Source: Dyadobacter sp. CY343
GTDB lineage: Bacteria; Bacteroidota; Bacteroidia; Cytophagales; Spirosomataceae
Length of the DNA stretch: 64,000 nucleotides
Assembly: GCF_021390335.1 (NCBI RefSeq)
Contig: NZ_JAJUXK010000004.1
Coordinates: forward strand, 806,001-870,000
Direction of reading: 5' to 3'
Made by a program: the position numbers and the translations under genes. A model generated the notes under the pieces. It searched no databases and was not told the origin of the DNA. It saw nothing but the letters and a program-made list of their open reading frames with translations. Positions 44,983 through 54,525 of this stretch are shown here, piece by piece (positions within the stretch are counted from its first letter, which is position 1; each line of letters begins with the position of its first letter).

Positions 44983-46416
44983 GTGAAAAAGAAAGAAAAA
45001 CATATCGGCAAATTTTTCCGCGACCCGCTTCCCGAACCGGAAGTGCCGGCCGATGACGCGTGGGCGGGAATGAGTGATATGCTGGGCGCAGCCGCAGGCG
45101 GAACGCCGGTTAACGGAGACGCCGGACAGTGGTTTTCAGGTTTGGTTAAAATTAAAGGTTTGATATTGACCTCATTGTCGCTGGTATCAGCTACTGCTGT
45201 TGTCATTTATCAGCTGTCGGACTCCCCTGCTTCAACTTCAAAACCAGCACCCGTATTGACGCAGTCAGAACAAATTAAAAATCACGACGAACCAATACCA
45301 AAAGCAGTACCGGAACAAATCGAAGAAAACAATACAATACCGAAAAAACCCGAACAACAAGAACAAAACAATACAATACCCAACAACCCCGAACAAAAAG
45401 AACCCATACTTAACCAGAACCCGGAAAATCCAATACCAGAAAGCGAATACGAAAAGCCTGTGGCAGGATCCAAAACCGCAGCCGGTAGGGAATCGGAAGG
45501 AAAGCTCAGCAACAACAGTTCGCGAGTGAAAAACTCGAAATCGAAAAGGCAGAGGACAGAAAACTCACCACAAACGCCGCCAATCCCGGCTGTCGGAAAA
45601 GAAAATGCAGCCGGTGGATTCAGGCGAGATTCACAAAGTTTGGAAACAGCTCCGTCACCTAATCCAGAGAAACGATTTAACATTCGCAGCCTAAAACCTT
45701 TAAATGTACATTTTCGAGGTATTAACACTGATCTGGGCAGAAGGATAGTAACCCAGAATTTTGCAAAACAACCAGTAAGCGAAAAGAGTGAAACGAACAG
45801 ATCCTTTCATCTGGGCCTGGAATGGACGCTGAATTCTTCTCTGAAATCCACAGCTTATATCGCGACCGGCGCTGATAGTATCCCACGCGTCGCGCGGCTT
45901 CTGATACCTGGTATTTTTGCAACGACCAACTTTTCAAAAAGCAGCATTACATTTAGTTTTTTGCCATACCAATCCTATTTCGGAGGAAATAAACTGGTGC
46001 GGCAAATTGCAGATTCCCTCAATACCGACTCTATAAAAACATATACTAACGCACTGTTCATCAAGGCAGTAGGAATGAATTTCAGTGCGCAATATCAATA
46101 TCACGTCACCCGCTTCTTTGCTTTAAATGCCGGTGCATCTTACACCATTTTAACCTCAGCACTTTTCAGGCCGCAAACGCAAAACTGGCAGGGAAAACTC
46201 CTGGACGGGCAATTGACAACCCTGAAAAAATCAACTGAAATATCGCCTTACATCAATCCCTACCTATTCACATTGAAAGCAGGGATTGCACTTACTCCAG
46301 GCCGTTTTCAAGCAGGATTGAACGTCATTTTACCTTTGTCTAATATCTCAAAGTCTTCGCAGTTTCCTGTCAAAACGCTGAATGGACAGGTTTATCTGAG
46401 ATATCTGGTTTGGTAG
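44983..46416 (+). CDS. putative dual-membrane-spanning anti-sigma factor (cytoplasmic domain, TM helix, Pro-rich linker, OM beta-barrel)
   Basis: 477 residues from a GTG start, 3 bp after the sigma gene. The N-terminal part is short and cytoplasmic (FFRDPLPEPEVPADDAWAGM, resembling Bacteroidota anti-sigma N-termini). One transmembrane helix follows (about 58-78, LILTSLSLVSATAVVIYQL), then a Pro/Glu/Asn-rich low-complexity linker of about 170 residues with two 13-residue repeats. The C-terminal 215 or so are alternating beta strands (SFHLGLEWTLNS, NFSAQYQYHVTRFFALNAGASY, RFQAGLNVILPLS) ending GQVYLRYLVW, a typical outer membrane barrel terminus. The chain would therefore cross both membranes, as described for Dma anti-sigma factors paired with ECF sigma factors in Bacteroides. 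Family membership is inferred from architecture, not similarity. Confidence 0.8.
   Translation: MKKKEKHIGKFFRDPLPEPEVPADDAWAGMSDMLGAAAGGTPVNGDAGQWFSGLVKIKGLILTSLSLVSATAVVIYQLSDSPASTSKPAPVLTQSEQIKNHDEPIPKAVPEQIEENNTIPKKPEQQEQNNTIPNNPEQKEPILNQNPENPIPESEYEKPVAGSKTAAGRESEGKLSNNSSRVKNSKSKRQRTENSPQTPPIPAVGKENAAGGFRRDSQSLETAPSPNPEKRFNIRSLKPLNVHFRGINTDLGRRIVTQNFAKQPVSEKSETNRSFHLGLEWTLNSSLKSTAYIATGADSIPRVARLLIPGIFATTNFSKSSITFSFLPYQSYFGGNKLVRQIADSLNTDSIKTYTNALFIKAVGMNFSAQYQYHVTRFFALNAGASYTILTSALFRPQTQNWQGKLLDGQLTTLKKSTEISPYINPYLFTLKAGIALTPGRFQAGLNVILPLSNISKSSQFPVKTLNGQVYLRYLVW
45325..45402 (+). repeat. 39-bp imperfect tandem repeat inside the linker
   Basis: Two 39-bp units (45325-45363, 45364-45402) encode ENNTIPKKPEQQE and QNNTIPNNPEQKE. 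They keep the frame and are Asn/Pro/Glu-rich, so the linker length can probably change by whole repeat units. Confidence 0.8.
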
Positions 46417-46418
46417 AT

Positions 46419-48650
46419 TTAAATCTTTATTCCAACAGAAAACTGAAAACTACGGCCATCGGAAGTCCAGATCCCGGCCCCCGGGTACATTGTCGGCCTC
46501 TTCGTATAGTACTGTTTGTTGGTGATATTGTTGATCCCCATTCGTAAAGTGTAGGCAGTTCCCAGTCGCAATGTGGCATTGAAGTCGAGTAAGCCGTAAC
46601 CCGGCACTTTCCCGATCGTTCCGTTTGCGGAGGGTTCAATGGTATTGAGCGGATTGGCGAAATTGGAGCTTACGTAACTGTATTGAAGTGTAGAGGCTAG
46701 TTTTTTGTATTGAAACTGAATACCATTTCGCGAAATCCAGGTGGGAACTCCCTCTACCCTATTGCCGGCCACGCTGGTATTCTCATTATTAACAACTGCA
46801 TTTCCTTTCATGTACTTCGCGTCAAAATAAGATGTGGAAGTGAAAATGGAAAGCTCGGTCGGCAAAGTTTCACCAGTCTGAATTGCTGTATATTCCAAAT
46901 AAGCTTCCACGCCGCGTGTGCGACTGTCGCCGGTAGTGGTACGCAATAAATATGCATTACTAGCCTCGTCACGCATAGAAACAGTTCCCATTCTGTGATG
47001 AACCATCACCTGGAACAAGCTGATATCATATTTGAAAACATCCTTCACATTCCCGCTCACGCCGGCTTCCAGATTATACCCGTAACTATCTTGCAAGTTT
47101 TTGTCCACCCGTTCCAGCACCGACGCCGGAATAATGTCCTTAAAAACGACTGGCCGGTAAGCCTGCGAAAATCCTGCATACGCCCGACTGGTGCCGCTGA
47201 TCTTGTATTGCGAGCTGATCCCGAACAATGGAAACTTGTGCTTAATAGTATTGGGAAGACTTCCGGGATCGTAATAACTGATTTTTCCCGTCATATCCGT
47301 AGCGCCGCTCTCTATCCTGAAACCGGGCGAAATGGACCACTGTGGCGTCAGTAAGATCATATTTTCAATGAATAGGGCGATATTGTCGGTATTCATGTAC
47401 AGGTCGCGACCGAAAGTGGGGTGGGTAAGTGTGAGGTCAAAATTACTGCCGGTTGTTCCTTTTCCCTGCTGCCTTCTGCGGAGCTTGTTGTGCATATATT
47501 GCACGCCGCCGGACACGACACTGGTCATGCCTGCAAACTGATATTGATGCAAAAGACGTAATTCAGAAGTAAAACTTTTGAAGTTATCGATATCCACCTG
47601 CCGCGCGCGGTAAGATTTGGTAACCGCGCTGATCGTGTCGGGCACATTGGCAAATGCATCGAACATCACACTGTTTCGCGCGCCATAAACGCCCGAATTG
47701 GTGAATTTAAGCTGAGTTGCGGGGCTGATTTTCCAATCTATCACAATGGAAGGGACGTAAATATCAGGATTGAAATAATTCCGCGAGCGCGTCGACTGCC
47801 TGGGGTCGGCCTCGAACATGGCGTCGGTAAGTGGGCCGGGAATCTGGTAAATGTATTTCGAGCGACCCAGTTCGGCTTTGATGCGCAAGGAAGGGGTTAC
47901 CTCATAAGATAAACTCAGAAACTGCGACTGCGCGTCAGATCTCGCATTTTTACGATATCCATTCGAATGCCGCGTTTGATAATAAGCCTGGTAAGTGAGC
48001 TTCCCCACCTTTCCACTGATTGCATTATAAGAGCTAAAAAGTCCAAAAGAACCCGCCGAATTGATGGTTTCAAATGCAAATGCACGCGTCGTGTCAGGAC
48101 CTTTTGTAACATAATTGATCATCCCCCCAAACTGCGCCCCGAATTGCAGCGAAGCAGTACCCCGAACCAGCTCCACGCGCTGGATCGATTCCATCGCCGG
48201 ACTGTAATGACTCGCCGGGTAACCGTACATATCCGAATTGGTGATCACGCCGTTTTGGCGAATATTGTATTCCCACGAACGATGCGGATCGAGGCCGCGG
48301 GTCGAGATATTAATCTGATTTCCGCTTCCGTCCATGTCGTACACGAATACGCCGGGGATCTTGGCAAAAATATGCCTGCCCGTTTTTTCAGCGATATTTC
48401 CATTAACTCCTTCCAGCTGAACAACTTCGCTCTTTTTACCGGCCATTATATAGGTATTGTGAACATCGGGAAGCCGCTCTGTGTGGATGATGTTCTTGCG
48501 CTGCTCAATGGTCACTTCGTTCAGGTCAAGCACTTTATCAATGTCGCTCTTTTCCTTCTTTTCATTTTGACCAAAAGCACTGAAACTTGTTATAAAAAGA
48601 GAAAGGGTGTAAAAAATGTATTTCATTCCGATTTTATTCAGGATACTCAT
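46419..48650 (-). CDS. TonB-dependent receptor, FecA/siderophore type
   Basis: 743 residues. A signal peptide (better from the in-frame ATG at 48626, MKYIFYTLSLFIT, ending AFGQ) is followed by a plug domain without a carboxypeptidase-like N-terminal domain (LNEVTIEQRKNIIHTERLPDV; KIPGVFVYDMDGSGNQINISTRGLDP; ESIQRVELVRGTASLQFGAQFGGMINYVTKG). The 22-stranded barrel ends with SFQFSVGIKI. The plug resembles FecA-type iron(III) siderophore receptors. It is 12 bp downstream of the DUF3179 gene and convergent with the sigma/anti-sigma pair (2 bp between stops). No FecR-type signalling N-terminal domain is seen. Confidence 0.92.
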   Translation of the reverse strand: MSILNKIGMKYIFYTLSLFITSFSAFGQNEKKEKSDIDKVLDLNEVTIEQRKNIIHTERLPDVHNTYIMAGKKSEVVQLEGVNGNIAEKTGRHIFAKIPGVFVYDMDGSGNQINISTRGLDPHRSWEYNIRQNGVITNSDMYGYPASHYSPAMESIQRVELVRGTASLQFGAQFGGMINYVTKGPDTTRAFAFETINSAGSFGLFSSYNAISGKVGKLTYQAYYQTRHSNGYRKNARSDAQSQFLSLSYEVTPSLRIKAELGRSKYIYQIPGPLTDAMFEADPRQSTRSRNYFNPDIYVPSIVIDWKISPATQLKFTNSGVYGARNSVMFDAFANVPDTISAVTKSYRARQVDIDNFKSFTSELRLLHQYQFAGMTSVVSGGVQYMHNKLRRRQQGKGTTGSNFDLTLTHPTFGRDLYMNTDNIALFIENMILLTPQWSISPGFRIESGATDMTGKISYYDPGSLPNTIKHKFPLFGISSQYKISGTSRAYAGFSQAYRPVVFKDIIPASVLERVDKNLQDSYGYNLEAGVSGNVKDVFKYDISLFQVMVHHRMGTVSMRDEASNAYLLRTTTGDSRTRGVEAYLEYTAIQTGETLPTELSIFTSTSYFDAKYMKGNAVVNNENTSVAGNRVEGVPTWISRNGIQFQYKKLASTLQYSYVSSNFANPLNTIEPSANGTIGKVPGYGLLDFNATLRLGTAYTLRMGINNITNKQYYTKRPTMYPGAGIWTSDGRSFQFSVGIKI

Positions 48651-48662
48651 TCACTTAACCGC

Positions 48663-49808
48663 CTAATACTGTTTGGTTTCCGGGTGAAATGTGCGCCAGC
48701 TGTGCCAGTATTCCTGGTATGCATTGATCCGCGACAGATTCTGCCCTAAACCGTCGAGCCTTTTTCCCAGCAGATCGTAGCTCCCGTTTTTACCAAAAAT
48801 GGTATCGTTCCTGATCGAATAGCGATCCCGCATATCTGGTCTTTCGAAAGCGAAAAAGCTCTTTTTATCCCCTGCGATCACCACAAAAACCGGCACTGAG
48901 CCTACCTGATCGTTAATTACCTTTTCTTTCCCAAGCCTGCGCCAGTCAAATGCCTTGCTTCCGTCTTTCGATTGTACACCCACCACCCACGATTTTTCTT
49001 TCCACGGCAGTGAGTCCGCCCGCGTCAGCAGCGACTTATTTTTCCCGGATTCATAGCGGCTCATCGAATCGTATTTGGCCTGGTAGATGGGGTCCGGTTG
49101 CATGATCTTGCTTTGCGGATGCAGTTTAAGCCACTGTCGGAGTGAGGTTTGCGTAATAGCGAGTTCAGGTAAAATTTTCCCTTTTGAAGGGCCGGTAATC
49201 GCTTCTCCGTTCGCTTGCCGCCACCAGCTGCCGGTAGTTTCATCTTCAAACATTGCATTAAAATGATCCATCCCGACGAGCCTGAAGCTCTCTACTTTTC
49301 CGTCTACAACCGGCTCAAAAACTCTTCCCGTGCGACAAACCGTGCAATAAGTGACCATAATGGGCTTCCCGCCCAGCGTGTCTCGCACCTGGTGGTGGTA
49401 ACCTATAAACTGAATCGGATATGCTTTCGCTTCCCCGTTCACTTCCGCGCCGATCACGAGCCTTTCCGGGTCGATTTTATTAGCAGCTGCATGCTGCATC
49501 AATACCGTCTGGGGTTGATAGAACATCGTATCAGCCGCCATTTCGTAGTTGGTAGCGTAAGTTATTCCGGCTATTAGAAGCAGCAGCAAGCCGGGCAGCC
49601 ATTTTGTTTTACTCCTGAAAACAGAAACTGACCCGACCAATATCATCCCCCAGAATACGATCCTGAAAGCCCAGCGCCAGGTGTGCAGGAAATAGGCGGC
49701 ATCAATGCTGTTCATTTGCTGACTGCCGGGCATAGGCATAATGAAATACACTTTCGCGATTTCGTAAAGGAGAATGCCGGTTACGCCTATGTAAAATATC
49801 TTCTTCAT
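48663..49808 (-). CDS. DUF3179 membrane protein
   Basis: 381 residues. Three or four transmembrane helices lie in the first 100 residues (IGVTGILLYEIAKVYFI; WAFRIVFWGMILVGSVSVF; LLLLLIAGITYATNY). A periplasmic DUF3179 domain follows (about 115-375), with the CxxC segment VTYCTVCRTGRVFEP near residue 160, a DHFNAMFEDETTGSWW block and the long FDWRRLGKEKV end. The function of DUF3179 is unknown; the conserved Cys pair suggests redox or metal binding. It is the first gene of a two-gene unit with the FecA-like receptor. A terminator immediately upstream separates it from the MFS operon. Confidence 0.88.
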   Translation of the reverse strand: MKKIFYIGVTGILLYEIAKVYFIMPMPGSQQMNSIDAAYFLHTWRWAFRIVFWGMILVGSVSVFRSKTKWLPGLLLLLIAGITYATNYEMAADTMFYQPQTVLMQHAAANKIDPERLVIGAEVNGEAKAYPIQFIGYHHQVRDTLGGKPIMVTYCTVCRTGRVFEPVVDGKVESFRLVGMDHFNAMFEDETTGSWWRQANGEAITGPSKGKILPELAITQTSLRQWLKLHPQSKIMQPDPIYQAKYDSMSRYESGKNKSLLTRADSLPWKEKSWVVGVQSKDGSKAFDWRRLGKEKVINDQVGSVPVFVVIAGDKKSFFAFERPDMRDRYSIRNDTIFGKNGSYDLLGKRLDGLGQNLSRINAYQEYWHSWRTFHPETKQY

Positions 49809-49839
49809 TTATATATTAATTTGAAAACGAGAGGATTAC

Positions 49840-49883
49840 AAAAAAAAACAAAGAAACGGGTTCGCCAGGTGGCAAACCCGTTT
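49840..49883 (-). terminator. intrinsic terminator of the MFS/receptor/AhpD operon
   Basis: A stem of about 14 bp with one mismatch (49854-49867 with 49870-49883) is followed on the minus strand by a T-rich run complementary to A49840-A49850. It lies 37 bp after the MFS stop, separating that operon from the DUF3179 gene. Confidence 0.8.
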
Positions 49884-49919
49884 GCTTAATATATTAACCT
49901 ATGATATTCAAAACTAGAA

Positions 49920-51137
49920 TCACCTGCTGCGCGCGGTTACCACCAGCGCGATCACAAATGGCAATGTAAAAACCAGCAGCGCATTCCCTAAACCGCCGAG
50001 GACGCTGACCAGCGAGCCGATAAAAAACACCGCAGTGGCTGTAAAAAACCGGCCGACATTGAAACAAAAACCCGTAGCTGTACCCCGGATCGAAACCGGA
50101 AAAAGCTCAGGAATGTAACTCGACAACGCACCCTGGCTGATCCCGAAGCAAAAGGCGAGCATCGCAGTTTCGAGGTAGATGATCGCTGAAAATTGGGTAT
50201 TCGTCAAAAACAGGATACAGCAAATGATCAGACAGCTTGCAAAGACGCCGGTCAATGTTCTTTTTTTCCCAAAACGATTGAGCAATACGCCTGAGAAAAG
50301 TCCCCCTATGATTCCGCCCGAACCAAGCAGGATCATAATTAAACCGCGTTCTTTTTGTCCGTCCTGGCCGCTTGCGAGCAAAGTCTGCACCCAGGTGGGA
50401 AGCCACGAGAATATCCCCCAAAGTCCGATCAGTACCGAGCCGAAAATCAGCGAGCCGGAGATCAGGTTCGCGCGATTTTCACCCGTAAATAATGTGGGTG
50501 ATTTTTTGTCAGATACATTCAGATTCCGCCATTTGGCCGATTCCGGCGCGAGCAGATAAATGAGTAAGGCGGTAATAACGGGTATAATACCGATGCCGAA
50601 TGCGCTGCGCCAATCGGAGAAAAGGAGGTTGATGCTGCCCGTCGTTACAATGCCGATCGGAAAGCAAACTGCCAGAATCCCCAGCATGACCGCCCTCGTT
50701 TTTTCTTCCCAAATCTCTGAAATATAAACAGTTGAGATCAGCAGAACGCCGCCCACACCCATTCCCGTCATAAAACGAAAAGCCAGCAATGTGTGCCAGT
50801 TTGGAACGATCGTCACCAGACACGTAAAAATCCCGTAAAGTGCAGTAACCAGCGTGAGCGACTTCACCCGACCTATGCGATCGCTTATCATCCCGAAAAG
50901 CAGCCCGCCGCACATCCAGCCGTACAGGTACAACGCATTAATATAAGCGCCGATCTCGCCCAGCTGCGCCTCACTCACCGCGCCGCCATTCAATTCGCGA
51001 ATAGCGACGGGCAGGTACACCGACATTAGAGTCGAAACGGTGCCGCTGAGCGTGTAGGTCACAAAGCACAAGCCAAATGCTAGCCACTTTCCCGCCACAC
51101 TTTTCGATTCGATATTTGTTATTTCCAAAGTCTGCAT
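49920..51137 (-). CDS. MFS transporter
   Basis: 405 residues with twelve predicted transmembrane helices. The major facilitator signature between helices 2 and 3 is GMISDRIGRVKSL, and the second-half equivalent is LLNRFGKKRTL. The RFMTGMGVGGVLLISTVYISEIW segment places it near the sugar/aromatic-acid:H+ symporter families (sugar porter, AAHS). The substrate is not predictable. The long hydrophilic central loop holds NVSDKKSPTLFTGENR. It lies 8 bp downstream of the receptor at 51146, so an outer membrane receptor and an inner membrane carrier may handle the same compound. Confidence 0.88.
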   Translation of the reverse strand: MQTLEITNIESKSVAGKWLAFGLCFVTYTLSGTVSTLMSVYLPVAIRELNGGAVSEAQLGEIGAYINALYLYGWMCGGLLFGMISDRIGRVKSLTLVTALYGIFTCLVTIVPNWHTLLAFRFMTGMGVGGVLLISTVYISEIWEEKTRAVMLGILAVCFPIGIVTTGSINLLFSDWRSAFGIGIIPVITALLIYLLAPESAKWRNLNVSDKKSPTLFTGENRANLISGSLIFGSVLIGLWGIFSWLPTWVQTLLASGQDGQKERGLIMILLGSGGIIGGLFSGVLLNRFGKKRTLTGVFASCLIICCILFLTNTQFSAIIYLETAMLAFCFGISQGALSSYIPELFPVSIRGTATGFCFNVGRFFTATAVFFIGSLVSVLGGLGNALLVFTLPFVIALVVTARSR

Positions 51138-51145
51138 AGCTGATC

Positions 51146-53917
51146 TTATCTGAATAACTGGTCGAAATTCAAACTCACATAATATAACCCGCCGACTGCC
51201 GGCGAACCGTAAGCCTGCACGATATACTTGTTGGTGATATTGGAGCCGCCCACTTTAACCGTCGTTTTCAGCGAAGGAATGCGGTAACTCACCTGCGCGT
51301 CGAGCAGGTTATAAGCTTGTACCTTGCCGGGGTTATTTTCGGTGAATGTTCCGTACCATTCAAATGCTGTTTGCCAGTGCCAAGCGATATTGAATCCCAG
51401 CTTGTCTGTCAGTCTGGGGTTCCCGAAAATCACATTTGACTTCCACTCCGGCGTATTGAATGCGGGAATATTGTTTTTGTCCGCATCGCCGATATTGAAA
51501 TCGATCCACGTCGCATTGCCGCTCAGCTTGAAGTTGCGGGGTAAAGAATAGGTAACACCTGCGCTGACGCCTTGAATGGAAACCTGATCAGCTGCATTGG
51601 TATACAGCTGGAACAGTTGCCTGTCGGCTCCCAGTAACTCGGCGGCAGCAGCAGGGTTGACCGATCCATCCGCTAATAGAATATCTGATTTGGCCCGGGC
51701 GACCACGGTATTGATCATAAAGTCGGTGTACTGGCTGTAATAATAATTTACATCAAACAACAACTTCTTACTAATCAAGCCTTTATAGCCAATTTCATAG
51801 CTCTTTACTTTTTCCGATTTGATATAAGGCACATTAGACTTAACCAACTTGTCTTTATTGTTCGCAACTGCCTGAGGGAAAGGAGTTCCCTTCGCCATAT
51901 CTGCACCGAAAGCACCCGCAAATGCGCCGAAAGAAGCGATGGTCACCGAATTTTCATAAGCATTCAATCCCTGCGAATTCACCGGCGCGCCGCCCAAAAT
52001 GATGATCGGACCTACATTCAGCTTAATGAACTGATCCGAGACAGTCGGGTTACGAAATCCGGTTTGATAGGATGCGCGGAAATGGTGGTTTTCTGTTGGA
52101 GAAAAAACGGCGGATGCGCGGGGAGTAAATCGCCCGTCGAAGTTTTCATTTTTATCATAACGACCTGAAAGCGTGAACTTCAAACGCTCTTTCCACAGCG
52201 ATTTGGAAGCCTGTGCGAATACGCCGTACTCTTCATTAGTCAGGTTTTTATCTTTATCGTCAAAAAGTGTCCCGCCTGTATCGAGGTAATATTTGCGGTA
52301 ATTACCTCCTACCTGCAAGTTAAAAACCTTCAAGGCAGAGCTGAAATCGTACATTCCTTCCACGTGGCGCAGGCTGCATTCGCTCAATATCCCCGCTCCC
52401 GAAAGCCCCCTAGTTTTGATCAGAAGGTCTTTGGAAGAATTAAATGCTTCTGAACCCGGCAATATCCTACCTTCGTCTGCGAAGGAACGTGCGGCATTAT
52501 GGTCCTTTGTAGTAACTCCGGTTACTGCGCCATTGTAAGCTGCTGCATATCTCTCAAACCAGGTCGCATCGGCTTTGTCCGGCGTAACTGTCGCCCCGTT
52601 CAAATCTTTCACCCAGGTACGGTTAATGTGCTGGCCCAGCGCGCGGGTATTGTAAGAGTTCGTCGAAATCTCCTGATTGGAGTAGCCACGCACATAAAAG
52701 TTGCTTCCTTTCAGTTCCAGTTTGTGTTGGATAAACTTGAAATCGTTGATCACAAACCGGTTACTGCCTGTGTACTGCGCCGTTCCCTGATTGAAATTTC
52801 CCTGGTAAATCACTTCCAGCTTGTCGGTAATGCGGTAATGCAATGCCGCATTCAGTTTCAGACTGTAAACTCCGTAAGTAGCCAGATCCTTTTCCTCATA
52901 GCCTGTACGCGACACTCTTCCTATTTCCGGCAGCGTTTGTGCTACTTCGTCTCCGTAAATGTTAAGCTGATTTTTACCCGGATTATTCGGCCCGCGGTTG
53001 GCAGGAAGTGTATTAGGGTCAATATCTGTGTAATTGTTTGCATACCAGTCAGTTCCCTTCAAATAAGAAGCATTGACCTTGAATGCGAACTTGTTGTTGA
53101 AAGCTTTTGCATAGCGCACTGCCACATCGTACATCGGCTTCGCCCCCAGGTCGGTGCCGTCGTTAATATGGTTGATGCCAAACTTAGTCTGCGCGCTCAG
53201 TCCCTGGTATTCAAATGCATTTTTTGTGCGTGTATTCAGCATCCCGTTAAATGCGATCGGACCGTATAATGCAGATGCTGCCCCGGGAATCAGCTCGGCA
53301 CTTTCCACATCGATATCGTGCGGCCCAAACAGATTTCCCATCGCAAAACCCAACCCCGAAGGCTGGTTATCAACCCCGTCGACCAGTTGCAAAAACCGGC
53401 TATTGCCCGTTGTATTGAAACCTCTTGTGTTGATCTGCTTGTAAGTAAGACTGCTGGTAACCATATCGAGCGATTTCATATTGATCAAACCGTCGTAAAA
53501 ATTGGCAGAAGGCGTTTGCTGAATGGCGCGTGCATCCATTTTTTCAATGCTCACCGGCGAGCGGAGTATGCTTTCTTCTACTCTCGACGCGGTTACCACT
53601 ACCTGGTTCAGTTCTCCAATAGCCGGTACCAGGTCGAAACGCAGGTTTTCGGCACTTGCCACTACTGCTTCCTGCCGCGCATATCCCACTAGTGAGATCA
53701 CGAGTGTGGCCGGAAGTGAGGTATTCAGTTCAAACAAACCGTCAGCATTCGAGACCGCGCCGGTATTTTTTCCCTTCACCGAAACGGAAGCTCCCGAAAC
53801 CGGCTTTTGAGATTCATTATCATAAATATGCCCCTGAATTTTAGTCGATTGCGCCCGCGTCACTTGTAAGCAAGCAATGCACAAAAGCAGGGATAACAGG
53901 AGTAAATGTTTTTTCAT
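51146..53917 (-). CDS. TonB-dependent receptor with carboxypeptidase-like N-terminal domain
   Basis: 923 residues. The signal peptide (1-22, ending VTRAQ) precedes a carboxypeptidase-regulatory-like domain (KIQGHIYDNESQKPVSGASVSVKG, about 26-105). The plug follows (ELNQVVVTASRVEESILRSPVSIEKM, INTRGFNTTGNSRFLQLVDGVDNQ, AELIPGAASALYGPIAFNGM). The long barrel ends with VGGLYYVSLNFDQLFR. No SusD-like gene is adjacent, so this is not a Sus-type pair. The substrate is unknown. It sits between an MFS gene (8 bp) and the first AhpD-like gene (32 bp). Confidence 0.93.
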   Translation of the reverse strand: MKKHLLLLSLLLCIACLQVTRAQSTKIQGHIYDNESQKPVSGASVSVKGKNTGAVSNADGLFELNTSLPATLVISLVGYARQEAVVASAENLRFDLVPAIGELNQVVVTASRVEESILRSPVSIEKMDARAIQQTPSANFYDGLINMKSLDMVTSSLTYKQINTRGFNTTGNSRFLQLVDGVDNQPSGLGFAMGNLFGPHDIDVESAELIPGAASALYGPIAFNGMLNTRTKNAFEYQGLSAQTKFGINHINDGTDLGAKPMYDVAVRYAKAFNNKFAFKVNASYLKGTDWYANNYTDIDPNTLPANRGPNNPGKNQLNIYGDEVAQTLPEIGRVSRTGYEEKDLATYGVYSLKLNAALHYRITDKLEVIYQGNFNQGTAQYTGSNRFVINDFKFIQHKLELKGSNFYVRGYSNQEISTNSYNTRALGQHINRTWVKDLNGATVTPDKADATWFERYAAAYNGAVTGVTTKDHNAARSFADEGRILPGSEAFNSSKDLLIKTRGLSGAGILSECSLRHVEGMYDFSSALKVFNLQVGGNYRKYYLDTGGTLFDDKDKNLTNEEYGVFAQASKSLWKERLKFTLSGRYDKNENFDGRFTPRASAVFSPTENHHFRASYQTGFRNPTVSDQFIKLNVGPIIILGGAPVNSQGLNAYENSVTIASFGAFAGAFGADMAKGTPFPQAVANNKDKLVKSNVPYIKSEKVKSYEIGYKGLISKKLLFDVNYYYSQYTDFMINTVVARAKSDILLADGSVNPAAAAELLGADRQLFQLYTNAADQVSIQGVSAGVTYSLPRNFKLSGNATWIDFNIGDADKNNIPAFNTPEWKSNVIFGNPRLTDKLGFNIAWHWQTAFEWYGTFTENNPGKVQAYNLLDAQVSYRIPSLKTTVKVGGSNITNKYIVQAYGSPAVGGLYYVSLNFDQLFR

Positions 53918-53949
53918 AGAGCGTTTTTTGATAGCAGGAAGGTTGATTT

Positions 53950-54510
53950 TTAGTTTTTCAAATGATCATAACCATTGGGCAAACGGTTGTAACCATATTC
54001 TTTTAAACGTTGTCCGAGCCCGAGGTAAAACTGGGGATCGGCAGGAGCGACAGTTGCCATTCCGTCCACATAGCGGTTGTATAGGCAAAACAGGGCGGCG
54101 ATCAATACCGTATCGTGGATCTCGATATCCGTCGCACCGGATTTTTTCGCGACGGTTATAGCTTCCGGGGTAACAGCTCGCCCGCTCACCTGCACCATTA
54201 CGGCGATTTTCAGCAGTGCTTTCATTTTTTCGCTTATCGGTGCTGTGTCAATATCCTTTTTAACCAGCTCGCAGGTTTCGGTTTCACCCAGCAGCACATC
54301 CGCGATTGCAGTGTGCGCCGCCGTACAGAATTTGCATTCGTTGTAATGCGAAACGACGGTCGCGATCAGCTCGCGCTCGCCCTCGGTCAGGCTGTTTTTT
54401 CCCCTCAATAAAAACTGGGTCAGTACCCGGATCGGGTGCGCGGTATCCTTGCTGTATTCGAGCAGACCGGTAATACCCGGCAAATGGCCAGGTAGTGGAA
54501 TATGTGGCAT
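53950..54510 (-). CDS. AhpD-like carboxymuconolactone decarboxylase family protein (copy 2)
   Basis: 186 residues. The AhpD motif is complete: Glu in GERELIATVVSHY, then ECKFCTAAHTAIADVLL with CxxC and the His three residues later. AhpD-like proteins are small thiol peroxidase/disulfide reductases of the trimeric CMD fold. It shares its N-terminus (PHIPLPGHLPGITGLLEY) and C-terminal NRYVDGMATVAP with the next gene upstream (54526-55080), so they are tandem paralogues. 15 bp separate them. Its start is chosen at ATG 54510. Confidence 0.88.
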   Translation of the reverse strand: MPHIPLPGHLPGITGLLEYSKDTAHPIRVLTQFLLRGKNSLTEGERELIATVVSHYNECKFCTAAHTAIADVLLGETETCELVKKDIDTAPISEKMKALLKIAVMVQVSGRAVTPEAITVAKKSGATDIEIHDTVLIAALFCLYNRYVDGMATVAPADPQFYLGLGQRLKEYGYNRLPNGYDHLKN

Positions 54511-54525
54511 ATCGATATCGCTGTT

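Noticed and set aside
51146..53917. Sus-type polysaccharide utilisation locus
   Set aside because: No SusD-like gene follows the receptor and no glycoside hydrolases are nearby.
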